A DNA stretch of 64,000 nt from Mesostigma viride (lineage: Eukaryota; Streptophyta; Mesostigmatophyceae; Mesostigmatales; Mesostigmataceae). Positions 1 through 11,000 of this stretch are shown in pieces. The stretch is from contig RPFO01000050.1 in assembly GCA_009746045.1 (NCBI GenBank), forward strand, positions 5,690,277-5,754,276. The letters are read 5' to 3'. Below the pieces are notes generated by a model that saw nothing but the letters and a program-made list of their open reading frames with translations, had not been told where the DNA came from and did not search any database. Position 1 is the stretch's first letter, and each line of letters starts with the position of its first letter. The position numbers and the translations under genes are program-made.

Positions 1-60
1 GAATTGGACAAGGCACAGGACAAGGCTCAGGACACGGCACAGGACAAGACGCAGGACAAG
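1..60 (+). repeat. short 12-bp-like minisatellite
   Basis: Degenerate tandem copies of a unit like GCACAGGACAAG fill the first 60 bases. One frame reads as a D-K-A-Q/D-K-T-Q repeat that could be helical. It may be the tail of an exon of the coiled-coil gene that follows, but I see no convincing splice donor, so I call it only a repeat. Confidence 0.5.
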
Positions 61-397
61 GATTGTGCTTGGAGACACACCACCAGTTTATGGTTGGGTC
101 TTTCCCCCTTAGTGTCCATCGTAGACATCATCACCTCATCACACCCCAGGTGGAGGATACCCTTTTTTCGCCTATCTGGCCACTATCTCACCCTCCGCCA
201 CTATTTACCCCCCGCAACTATTGTACCCCCCCTGCCACTATCTAAAATAGTGGTGCAAACCACTACTTTCCGCCCCGCCACTTATTCCAACACTAACTAA
301 ACTTTGCCCCCCCCCCGCGCACACATATAATGGCAATGCCCCCTGCCCCACCCCACCCCACCACAAAAATGCCCTGCCTTGCCCCGCGACCACCCAG

Positions 398-2584
398 GCG
401 GCCGCCCACGCGCAAGCAGCCGCGGCGTTACAGGAGGAGATCACCCAGCTGCTCGCGGAGCTCAAGCGTAAAACCAGCGCGAGCGGCGCCCAGGAGAAGG
501 TGCTTGCCGACACCACGCTGCAGCTGGCGGACGTCACTGCCCATCTGGCTGACGTCACCGCCGAGCTGGCCGAGGCGCGGGAGAAAGGCAAGGCGCTGGA
601 GGTCAAGGTGGTGGAGAAGGATGTGGTCGTGTTGGAAAAGGCCCAACTTGCGGGCGAGCTGGCGGTCGCAAAGGAGCAGTTGCAGGCCGCTGCGAAGCAG
701 GTGGCGGAAGCACAGGTGCGTAACATTGCGGTTGCGGGTTGCGGGGGCTAGGGTCCTGGTGGTGAAGGGGGTGGCGGAGCATGTGGCAGAGGCGCAGGTG
801 CGTGACTTGATTTTTCCGGCTTTCGGGGGCTAGGGGGGTGGTGTTGAAGGGGGCAGCGGAGCAGGTGGCAGAGGCGCAGTTGCGTGACTTGGCTTTTCCG
901 GTTTTCAGGGGCTAGGGGGCTGGTGGTGAGCCAGAGGCACAGGTGTGTGAGATGACGTACGATGGGGATGGTGGTGAAGGCGGCGAGGGGAGGAGGGGTT
1001 TGTTAGCTCACAGCTTTGGGGAAAAGACTATTCTGATGCCCATAGTATTCTAATGCAATCTAATGCACAGAGTAGGGGGCTTGGTGGGTGCGGGTGTTCC
1101 TTGTCCTGTTCTCTGATGTCATCGTGGAAGCAGGAAGGCAGAGGTTCTATAAGTATTAAGTACAGTGTAGGTTCTACGTGTGTAGCGTAAACGAGTCGAT
1201 GACGCTACTTCGGGAAGCATGCATCCAGTACCAGCATGAGCGAAGCATGTGCGCGGTTGTGGTGCATGCCAAGCATCTCCGCAGGCCATTGGTCTATGTA
1301 CAAGTTTTTTCGGGCGCCCCTCATTTACCTCCTGTTCACCCCCCTTGTTTACCTCATGACCCCCTTCGCCCCCACTAGGAGCGCATGGACAGTTGCTCAC
1401 CCGCTCGCTAGTAGCTTACGAACTATGTCCAACGAGGGTGACACCAAACTGTGGGGTCAGCTTGTTTGGGCCCAGAACTTACTCTGTCTATCTCCTCCAC
1501 CTGACACCCGCACTTGCCCTACTTCATTGCCTGATCTCCCTCCTCCCCCCCCCCCCCCTTCATCGCCCCCAGATCAAGGCAGAGGCGTTGGAGCGCCAGC
1601 TGGTGGAGGCTCGTTCGCACGCGGCGGTGGCGCAGGAGGTGGCGGCGGCGGCCGCAGTAACCGCGGACGAGCGGCGCACGTGGGAGCGCGAGCTGGCGAG
1701 TAGCCGTAGCACGGCCGAAATCGCGGTGGAGCGCGCCAGAAGGGCCGAGGACGCGCTTGAGCTGGCCAAGCTGGAGGCGATCAAGAGCAAGCAGGCCAAG
1801 GCAGAGGCAGAGTCAGAGCTGGAGCGGGTGAGGGGGATAATAACAGTAATAGGGATAGGGGTAAGGACAGGGATAGGCCAAGCTGGAGGTGACCAAGAAC
1901 AAGAAAAGCCATGGCAGAGGAGGCGGAGGCGGAGTGGGTGAGTGTGTATATCGTGGGCGGGTGGGCGTGGGGGGCGGGTGGAGGGGTGGGGGGGACGGGG
2001 AGGGCGGGCCGGGGGGGTGGCGGGCTCGGGGGGGAAGGGGGGGGGATTGTGCTGGTGTAAGTGCTGGTGTGTGTATGTGTGTGTGTGTGTGTGTTTGTGT
2101 CCCCTATCCATGGCTGGAAATTGCTCCTAGGCAGGTGGGGGGGGGGGGAGAGGGGGGCAGAAGGGGAGGGCTTTGTGTTGCGAGGCCTTAATCTCCTACG
2201 CCCGAGCAAGCTGCCCCCAGAAAGGCTGCCCCGTAGTCTGGGCAGCGGCGGTGGTGGCATCCAACCTGGAGGCGTGCCATACTGCTTATGGCTTTGAGGA
2301 TGAGCGGAACCTGTTGCATCCGTGCAACATGATTGTTGGCTTGGCGTGTGGGCATTGGCTGGTACTAACATTCTACGAACGGCACTCGTGTGGGCGGGCG
2401 TTTGTCCTACGGTTGTGGTCCATCGGCTGGCACGCCACAGGAGAGGCAAAAGCCACTCAAGCAAATACGCGCGGAGCGAGAGGCTAAGAAGACGCAGGAT
2501 GCCAAGGATGCCAAAGAAGGGTTGACCCCCCGGTCGGGCTCATCGCCCCATGGAGGGACATCACCTCGATTCTCACTCACATGA
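398..2584 (+). CDS. coiled-coil protein, 3' part of gene (three exons seen)
   Basis: Three exons are visible: 398-715 (acceptor cacccag, donor gtgcgt), 1573-1827 (acceptor ccccag, donor gtgagg) and 2441-2584 (acceptor gccacag, stop TGA). They are 106, 85 and 48 codons long and all junctions are phase 0, so they join without a break. The product is rich in Ala, Glu, Lys and Gln with heptad spacing, for example LQEEITQLLAELKRK, then LEAIKSKQAKAEAESELER, running into ERQKPLKQIRAEREAKK. This predicts a long coiled coil ending in a short Ser/Pro/Gly tail. The 5' end lies outside the window or in exons I cannot see, and another exon between 1827 and 2441 is possible. I do not recognise the family; a structural or scaffold role is only a guess from the coiled coil. 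Confidence 0.6.
701..950 (+). repeat. tandem copies of an exon end plus its 5' splice site
   Basis: The exon end and donor of the coiled-coil gene (GTGGCGGAAGCACAG|GTGCGT at 701-721) recur in the intron at about 782 and 866, and more weakly at about 927. The spacing is roughly 82, 84 and 61 bp. The copy at 866 has lost the GT (GTTGCG changed from GGTGCG). The intervening sequence, including a GGGGGCTAGGG block, is also shared. Confidence 0.7.
1889..2160. repeat. G-rich and (TG)n low-complexity intron sequence
   Basis: The second visible intron of the coiled-coil gene holds a strongly G-rich stretch (about 1910-2050) followed by a (TG)n tract at about 2065-2100. I see no coding signal. Confidence 0.8.
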
Positions 2585-3400
2585 GCAGAAATGATTGTCT
2601 CGCTCACATAGAGAGAAATGGTTGTCTCGCTCCGGCAAAGACCTTGCTGGTTCATTCATGCGCCTCCGTTGGGAGAGTCAACCTTCCTTGTTGTTTCTTC
2701 GATCAAGGGCTTGCTGGCAGAACCCCGTCTAGAGAGGTTTCATGAAGTTGACAACTTGGCACTTGACACATGGCAAGGCCCGCGCGTTTTCGACTCCACG
2801 CTTTTAGAGTTGCTAAGCTGGCAATTGCTTGTTGGTGTGGCAGTGTGGGTTGTTTGTAAAATATGCTTAACCACTGACCAGAGTGTCAGTAATCCAGTAA
2901 TGACGACTTTCGTGCGTGTCCAAAGTCTGCATGCGCTAGAGACTTCACTTGTAACGTAATGTCGAAATTAACGATGGTGCATGGTCCCGCGGGCCGGCTA
3001 GATTCACCATAGCCATTGTAGCCATACCCAGGTTTGCATGATGCATACACAAGAGCCACGACACAGCCATGGCTGACGGCGGCGGCCATAACTTTCACGT
3101 TTGGGCACCAAATTTTGCCGCGACCATCACAATCGCTTCGTCTTTCTAATTTAAGACGCACACGCTGATATATTTTCCCGAAGCTACCACGCAATATTAT
3201 ATGACGAGCAAACGCTCCTCGACGCAACGCAGCCTGGCGGCTGCGCTATAATCCCTGAAAATACGTCCGAAGCTCCGGCTGCAGCTCAGCCCTAGCTCCG
3301 GCCTGGAACGCAGCAGTCATCACTAGTTGCAAGCATTAGTGGTCGCCTCGGCTCTCCCTGGGCTCGCCTCGCCCGAGCCCACATGCAGCCCCCTGAGGAA
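2585..3400. other. intergenic, no gene seen
   Basis: Downstream of the coiled-coil stop codon there is mixed-composition sequence with only short open frames. It probably contains the 3' UTR of that gene. Confidence 0.5.
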
Positions 3401-3417
3401 TCCCTAGAGGCCTCGCT

Positions 3418-4385
3418 TCTTGCCCTGTGCCAGTACCTTTACGTCCCCGGTTGCCTCATGGCGCCCAGCGGCCGCACTGGCAAGGCCGATCCTTACCTCC
3501 CGGACCTGCCCATGCAGCCTCTCCCGCCCTAGCTCGCCTTCAGCTCGTTGCCCTCCGCGCCCTCCTCGGGCGCTCTGTTGCCGAGACTCTGGGCCCCCCA
3601 CCCCGCACTGCCATCTCCGAAATCACCTTTCGCTCCCTCCTCAAGGAGGCCTTCGAGCAGCCCGTGACACCCCTCGCCGCAGATATGGCGGCACGCTGAC
3701 TGCCGAGCTTCCCCTCCTCTCCTCCACCACCACCGCAACCTCCAAGCTCCTCGCCTCCACCGCCACCACCGACACCACCGACGCCATCACTGCCCAGCTC
3801 CTCGACATCGACAAGCGACTCCAGGACAATGCCGGCCATTGCCATCGAGTGCCTGCGAAACACCGCAGGCCTCACTTCACCCAGGCGGTCAGAAGGACAT
3901 CGCCGCTCCCGGCCAGCCCCTGCTGGTCAAGCGCCCAGCGATGCACCTCCGGCCCACCCAGACCTGGGCAGCCATCATGTTGATGAAGGTTCCACCACCA
4001 CCACCACCTCTACCATCCCCGCCCAGCTCATGCAGCAGACGCTGGACATCCGTGAGGAGGCCGAGCTCGACAAGCGCAGCCGCAACATCATCGTCAAGCA
4101 CTACGACCAGCCGCAGGCGGAGACCTCCACGACCAGCTTGCCCAGGCGTTTGAGAACAAAACCCTTGTCCCCATTGCTCTCACGGCTGGTGAGGGCAATT
4201 AAGCCGGGGGTGAGCCGCGCCTTCCCCGCTCGCGGGTTAAGGCTGGCCCATCCCCAGTGCTCCACACCTTTGACACCATGGTGAATAAGACGGAGTTCCT
4301 CAAGCGTCGCAAGCGGCTTGGTGCATGGGACCTCCTACACGCTGGACGATGACTTGACCCCAGGTGGCGCAGCAACAAAGACAAG
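3418..4385 (+). pseudogene. degenerate ORF1-like fragment of a non-LTR retrotransposon
   Basis: GC-rich coding-like sequence is broken over several frames. One segment (about 4040-4120) reads LDIREEAELDKRSRNIIVKHY. This resembles the region of LINE ORF1 proteins where a coiled coil is followed by a K/R-S-R-N-hydrophobic motif starting the RNA-binding fold. A second segment (about 4290-4360) has FLKRRKRL then YTLDDDLTP. The same FL..RKRL....TLDDDLTP pattern occurs on the minus strand near 5.2 kb, so both loci derive from one repeat family. Pro/Ser/Thr-rich sequence lies between the blocks. No single open frame covers the locus. The ORF1 assignment rests on motif resemblance only. Confidence 0.4.
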
Positions 4386-4399
4386 GGGAGCTAGGACCA

Positions 4400-5026
4400 A
4401 CCGACCTCCAGCTCCGGCAGACGGCAGGGAAGAAGCCGATATATACTGAAGGGGGGCAGTCATCTACGTTGACTATGCAAGCGGCCCTGGAAGGCGACCC
4501 CTGCCGGCACCCCAGCAACCCCAGCTTAGGGGAATATAGCAGTAGTGTATAATATAGAAGGCTTGTAGAATAGACGGCTTAGCTGACGTGGCCCACGCCC
4601 ATGTGCGCATGTACTAATTGAATCAGAAGGCGTGCCAAATCAGAATGTATTAATTAATTAATTAAACTCGTGCCCCCGTTGGGGAGTCACGGAGCACCAG
4701 CCAGAGTGCTTTTGATCCCTGTGTGTTCACAACAGGAAGAAACGGCAGAGACTGACCCCCTTTCTCCTTCATGACAGAGGCATGCCACAGCTGCAATCGG
4801 ACACGGTAAACGATCCGCAAGTTCTGTGGGTGCAATAATAAGACTCCATGTGAGCATATCATCACAAGGAGGGTGAGCAAGTAATCTGATCATATAGCTA
4901 GCCAGGACGTAGCATGGCTGTACTATTATGGCAAAGGCTAAGCTAAGGCTATGGCTGGTTGTGTACCGTGCGTTAGCGGGGCACCGGGCACGTGACTAGG
5001 TATGGTGGCTCGGCTAGGCAAACATT
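4400..5026. other. intergenic, no gene seen
   Basis: No convincing open frame or splice structure. A short TTAA-rich stretch (about 4648-4665) is the only low-complexity feature. Confidence 0.5.
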
Positions 5027-6387
5027 CTAGGCATGGCTGCCATGGCGGCAGTTCACGACTACCAATTGAAACAAGCTGGCTATTCTAGCCCGCAGGGCCG
5101 GGGCGACCACATCTTGTGGTTGACCATCAGGTCCCCGCCCCGCCAGTACGTACACCTTGGGCTTCTGGGGGTCCTGCTTGTGGCGGAGGTATTCCAGCCA
5201 CAGGTCGCGTCGCTGCTGCTGCTGAGCGGGGGTCAGGTCGTCGTCCAGCGTCCAAGTGAGGTCGTGCAACCTCTTGCGACAAGAGAGGAACCGCTGCTTG
5301 TCCTCAGGAGAGGGGAAGGTGGGGGGGCCTCCTAATGTCCCGCGAGTGGCGAAGGCGGTGGCACCTGCACAGTTCTACCTCACCTACCAGGCCCATGAGG
5401 GCAAGAAGCTGGTTCTTGAGCTCGTCGGCAAGGGTGGTTGACGTCTCACCTGCATGGCTTCTGGGGGAAACGACACAGCACCGGCACTCGGCACTCGCGG
5501 CGAGCGCGGTTGGTGGCCTCCCGTTGTTCGGCCTGGCGGTGGTCCTCCAGCTACTGGAGTTTCGTGGCGATGGCGTCAGTGGTTGAGGCGGTCGCTGACC
5601 GCAGCATGTCTGCGTAGGAGAGCAGCGGGAGGTCGCCAGCATCCTGCCGGGGTCACTAGCTGGGATGCGATGGTGGCCGTCTGCTCCGCTATATCTTTGG
5701 GACCTGCGTGGCCCTACTAGGGCCTCGGTGTGGGCGGTGATGGCTTCAAGCTTCTTCATGAGCATGCCGCACTTGCCCTCCACCTGGTCAGTAAGGCGAG
5801 AGACAAGTGCAGAGTGCGTCTCAAATGCCTGCGCCGCGGTGTGTAGCGCCGTGAACTGAGGTTGGAGCTTGTGGTTGACGTTCGCGGGAATGCCTCAAAC
5901 CACAATACGACATGAGCCGATGAGTTCGTGCATAGCAAAATATGGTGTTGTTCTTTCTCAGTTACATCGTTTTTCCCGTCTTTGTTCTTATCGTGTTGAT
6001 TTCATCACGACTCTTGTTGAACTCTTGCAGCGTTTATTGGTCAAAGACTATGACCGAGCCATTATGCTCCGTCAAGTCCGATGTTTTTTGCAACGTCACC
6101 CACATCTGTTCGGTGCTGCCCCTTGGCACAAGCTCTACAAACAGGTCGTGGACCGGCTGGATCGCATAGTATCTCCGCACATCTGAACCCTGTGATGCCA
6201 GATCTCCTTTGCGGCCGTTCCAAGCTTGGCACTGGATTCGTTGTCCACATCGTCGCGTCGCTGCCGCAACACGATGTTTTCTGGCATCCGCGGGCTTTTG
6301 GTTCCCGCCGCACATTTGAAAGTGCTGTCCTCCGGCTTTTTGCCTTTGCACCGTGTGCAGTTCTTGGACGTTTGGAATCATGGCATG
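5027..6387 (-). pseudogene. second copy of the ORF1-like repeat, opposite orientation
   Basis: Read on the minus strand, the locus begins near 6.38 kb. In a frame without a good start codon it has NCTRCKGKK followed by FKCAAGTKSP, a possible small zinc-binding module. Further on are DELKNQLLALMGLVGEVEL (about 5430-5380) and RFLSCRKRLHDLTWTLDDDL running into a charged helix (about 5295-5160). The last block matches the plus-strand fragment near 4.3 kb. The frame changes several times, so this is a decayed copy. The 5' flank (6388-6757) is itself dispersed in the window, which fits a retrotransposon 5' region followed by ORF1. Confidence 0.4.
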
Positions 6388-6757
6388 GCTAACGTGATGA
6401 CTGACTAGCTAGACCTTTTCAGTGGTTTTCCATTTGCGGGTATTTCCTCGTAAATGGTGGGAGAGCGATCGCAGCAACTGGTGCTCACCACTAGACACTC
6501 CCGGCCAGCTAGGCTAGAAACACACGCCCTGATCAAGCATGCTGTTTCCGGCCCCACCGTCTAGGTCATCTAGTCGCTCCACACGTAAGCCAGCCATAAT
6601 TTCAATGCACAAGGATACACATTTCCATCACCATTCATCTTCATCATCCTGAACGACTCGAAAACGCGGAAAAGATAACGGCAGGCTCGAGCTACCATGG
6701 TCCGGATTCTCCCGATTTCTGGCCTGCGCTGGTTGTCTCTTTGATAGCATCCAAGGT
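6362..6757 (-). mobile_element. dispersed repeat, copy A (putative non-LTR 5' region)
   Basis: This ~395-bp segment recurs inverted at about 16716-17106 and in part at 18120-18355. Diverged relatives lie at about 52630-52790 and 57950-58120. All share the blocks CAACCAGCGCAGGCCAGAAAT and GCTCGAGCCTGC (as read on the other strand). The segment sits directly upstream of the ORF1-like remnant, so I read it as the 5' region of that element. Confidence 0.6.
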
Positions 6758-6759
6758 GC

Positions 6760-8041
6760 TGGCGTTGACCGCTGTTTTGATTGATGGGGTGGATGGATCT
6801 AGCGATCTAACCTAGCGATCTAACTTTTAGTTACCATACTTAGCCGGTACAGGGTTCCGGGCTAGTAGTCCACTGACGCGTGTACATGCATCGATATATA
6901 AATACCTGGCACAGGTTTCGAGATACGCTGGATTTGAGCCTTGCGTGAAGAGTTTCGACTGCCAGGATACATGCGGGCTATTATAGTAGTATTGAGCCGC
7001 GATTCAGCCAGAAGCCAATTTTTCAATCGCCGGGTCGGTTGAACTTTAGACATAGAAGAATAAAGATAAACCCTCGTTTACATGGAGAAGTGATAGGTCA
7101 ATGATCGTCAGTTATTCCCACTCCGTCAGTACACCGCCACTGGCCGGCCGGCGGTCATCATGATTACCCCAGCCGGATCTAGTCCCGCCGGCATGCCGAT
7201 ATCAATGTGTCTCCGATCGACGGAAGAACTGAATGCACACTGGGCTGCATGCCGAACCGACTTAGTAGAGCCCGCTCAGCTCCGAGGGCCGTAGAACTGA
7301 AGGCGGATAATCATGAATTACCGACTATATATGTAGTGTTATGAAGACCGCCTTAGTAGTACCGCCACCACGTACCGGCTGTTGTACTTACACGTTACAG
7401 CCATACATTCGGCTTCTGGCCTGCGCTGGTTGTCTGTCTGATCCTGGTTTGATTGATAAAGTCGAGGCCGTTAGCCCATTCCGGACACGAAAGTGGAATT
7501 GCGTCGGCCGGGTGGCGTTCGGTTCGGGGCTGTTCGCGGCCGGAAATTGGCATGATTTTCCGGCTCGAAGGGGCGCTGATCTGGCAGCCCGCCAGGTGGC
7601 ACTCGCCACAGCTCTCGCCCCCATGTACAGGCATGGTAGATTGCAGGCCGTCACTCCTTGCCTCGTGCTGAAGCAGCCTCGAGCCAAAATATCTGTGCAC
7701 GCTTTCACGATGCATTATTTATGGGACCTTGCAGATAACTGAAATAACTGAGTCGCTTTTCAGTGCTTTCCATGAACAAGAAAGCGATTTAGTTATCTTA
7801 TTCGGGAGATATAAACAGACGTTCAAGCTTGTGGTGGACGAATTCACGTCAAATAAGCCTTTTTTTCTTCATTTTCATTCATTATGGAATTATCCGCGGG
7901 TGATTTCGACCTCGTCATGAAAGTATCTACCGCATAGAGCTGGATGGTGTTGATAAACTCTTGGCTTAGCTCTTCCTGCTAGAGGGCCCCGTTTGGCGTG
8001 ATATATTTTCCTTGATAAGTAGTTCGACGCTATCAGCTGGC
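6760..8041. other. intergenic, probable 5' region of the membrane-protein gene
   Basis: Only short overlapping frames on both strands, with no exon that joins to the downstream gene. The tail of the region must hold the promoter and 5' UTR of the gene starting at 8042. I cannot point to a defined promoter element. Confidence 0.4.
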
Positions 8042-11000
8042 ATGGCGACCCGCAAGTTTGAGAGATATCAGCCGCGGCCGCTGGGCGGTAGTGGGATGTC
8101 GGTAAAATCAAGTGGGAAGTCCTCATCATCCCGAGTTCTGTATATTGCCCTGCTAGGAACTCTGGTCGCGGCATTTGGGTTGTATTATTGGGGTCTGATT
8201 GGCGAACCAGCTTCAAAGATCGAGAAGCAGACGTCGCGCGGTGCGCCAGCTGGGAAAACGTCGCAATCCCAGACTGCTGGGAGGTTGCTGCCCCAATTTT
8301 CAAAGATCAGCCTGCAATTGGCGACAGCATCCATACTAGAAGATTACGACATGATCAGGGCAACGAATAGCGACCGGGACAGGTTTAAGAAGGTAAGCAG
8401 CTTTTTATCGTGGTCCGGATTCTATTGCGGCTTTTCTGCAATCTAACAGTCGTACTGCTGCGTATTCGGTGCAGTTTCCAGCCTAGCTAATAAGCGTCAC
8501 GAAGCGCGCGTGGTTCCCATACGCATGCCTCACCCTCATTAGGACGTAGCGGTGGAGTACATCGATTACTGTAAACGGAGGGGGCTGCCTGCCCCATCTG
8601 CGTTGGAAGCCCTGGAGGAGCCTGTGGAGCCCAAGCTGTCGGACCCTCGTTACTTCGACGCCTACAGCTACGCCCAGTTCAAGGTAATTATGTAACGGGT
8701 CGTGTTGCCATCCAGCTATGCATACCCATCCAGTCGATTGCTCACCCATTCTTCATTGGCTCAGTCATCCTCCCCCCTTGGCAGCAATCGTGAAGTCATT
8801 GATTGACTGGCAGCCAGGACACAGGCCGGGCAAGAGTTTTCAGCAACCTCACGGGGAAGCATGCTGATCCGGGCTAGGGCTCCCTGTTAGCTAATAGGGA
8901 ACAAGTACCACAACCATGCATCTTGGTTACTACAGCGCGGGGCCAACTCGTGGTTGACCCAGCCATAGCGATGTGCGAGCTTATTAGGCTCCGCAAAGGC
9001 GGTTCCTCAGGGCCGGGTCAGTTTCCCGGTCCCAGAGCAGCTATTTAGAGGAGCTATGTAGAGCAGCTATGTAGAGCAGCTATGTAGAGCAGCCATGTAG
9101 AGCAGGGTTGTAGAGCAGATGCATCCTAGGTATCTCCCACCCTGCTGAGGCCAGACAGCAACGCACGAGGGGTCAAGTTGCATAGTATACTACATGGGTC
9201 AGTCCAATTTGTCGCTAGTAGGAAGTCTATTCTCAGTTGTATGAAGTCCTTCATATCACCAACAAGGCTTGTGCATTTTCCCATCGCGGCCATGGGTGCC
9301 GTGCCGCGTTGCTGCGTTCCCACGACACCATGGAGCCCCGCTTGCCAGGTGGCTGGTATACCATGAAGCCACACTTTCCAGGTGGTGGCGTTTCACCGAT
9401 CCTTTGCGGTCCCTTGATGGTAGAGTGGTCCTGTGGAATGGGTGCTATGGCTTGCGGCCACATGGTTCCCATCGTGCTGCGCTTGCCATGATGTTCACTA
9501 GCATCAAGAGTGGCCGCCAATACCATGATGTTGATATTAGTCAGTTTCGGCTACGTCCTCTAGGTTTGTACGTCACACTACAACCAGATTCCAGCCGTGG
9601 TCAACCTGCCTACTTCGGCGATACTAGAATATCACGTAGGTCCGTGCGTAGTACTCCTGCGCACTTAGGTCTAGTGGTGAGTCATCTTCTATAGATTCAG
9701 CAATATCGGACATATTGGCACCCCTCTCCGGTAAAGAGGTTTTTCGCAGTTGGGCTGTTTTGAAACGTTAAGTGAGATGCCTTGGGATCAGGAGACTCAC
9801 ACAGCCGCGAAATCATGCCAAAGGTCCTATGTTCAATGCCTTGCTGGTAGCTTCTAGGCTTTCTTACTTTCTGTGTTCCGCGGAATCTCAGATTTGGGCT
9901 GCTAGCGTTTTCACGTTTGTTGCTTTCTGACGACAATGATGTTCACTACAGTGTAGTACAGATAATAGGTAGTCATAATTCACAGATATTCGTTACTTAC
10001 AAACAATAGCTGTCTCTAATATGGCTTGTGAAACTTCCATCGCGGCCATGATTGGCCTCGTTGTGTTTTTCATTCTAAAATTTTTCACAACGTCGCGGCC
10101 AGTGTCCCTAATATGGCTCATGACCTTTTAATCAACTGCCAGGTGGCGGCGCGCTACGTGCGCGACCCCAAGGCGCGCCACCGCATCACGCAGCGCATGG
10201 GGCGCAGGCTACTGGAGATGGTCCTCGCACTCGCACAGAGGACGCCAAGTGGCGACGCGGACGACCGCGAGATGATCCAGGACCTGTAGGTTTGGTGGGC
10301 CTTGTTGTTGCTGTTATGGTTGATTTAACCAAACAGGGCCTGTACATGGGGTGGGGCATGTTGTTGCTGTTATGGTTGATTAAACCAAGCAGGGCCTGTA
10401 CATGTGGTAGGGCATGCTGTACATGTGGTGGGGCATGTTGTTGCTGTTATGGTTAATTAAACCAAGCAGGGGCTGTACATGTGGTGGGGCATGCTGTACA
10501 TGTGGTGGGGCATGCTGTACATGTGGTGGGGCATGTTGTTGCTGTTATGGTTTATTAAACCAAGCAGGGGCTGTACATGTGGTGGGGCATGCTGTACATG
10601 TGGTGGGGCATGCTGTACATGTGGTGGGGCATGTTGTTGCTGTTGTGGTTGATTAAACCAAGCAGGGGCTGTACATGTGGTGGGGCATGCTGTACATGTG
10701 GTGGGGCATGTTGTTGCTGTTATGGTTTATTAAACCAAGCAGGGGCTGTACATGTGGTGGGGCATGTTGTTGAGACTATCCAGGAGCTGTAGGTTTGGTG
10801 GGCCTTGTTATATGCTGTTGTCGCTGAATAGACCAATCTTGTCCTGTCGGTTTGGTGGGCCTTGTTATGTGCTGTTGTTGCTGAATAGACCAATCTGGTC
10901 TTGTAGGTTTGGTGGGCCTCATTGTGTGCTTTTGTCGCTGAATAGACCAATCTGGTCCTGTAGGTTTGGTGGGCCTCGTTGTGTGCTGTTGTCGCTGAAT

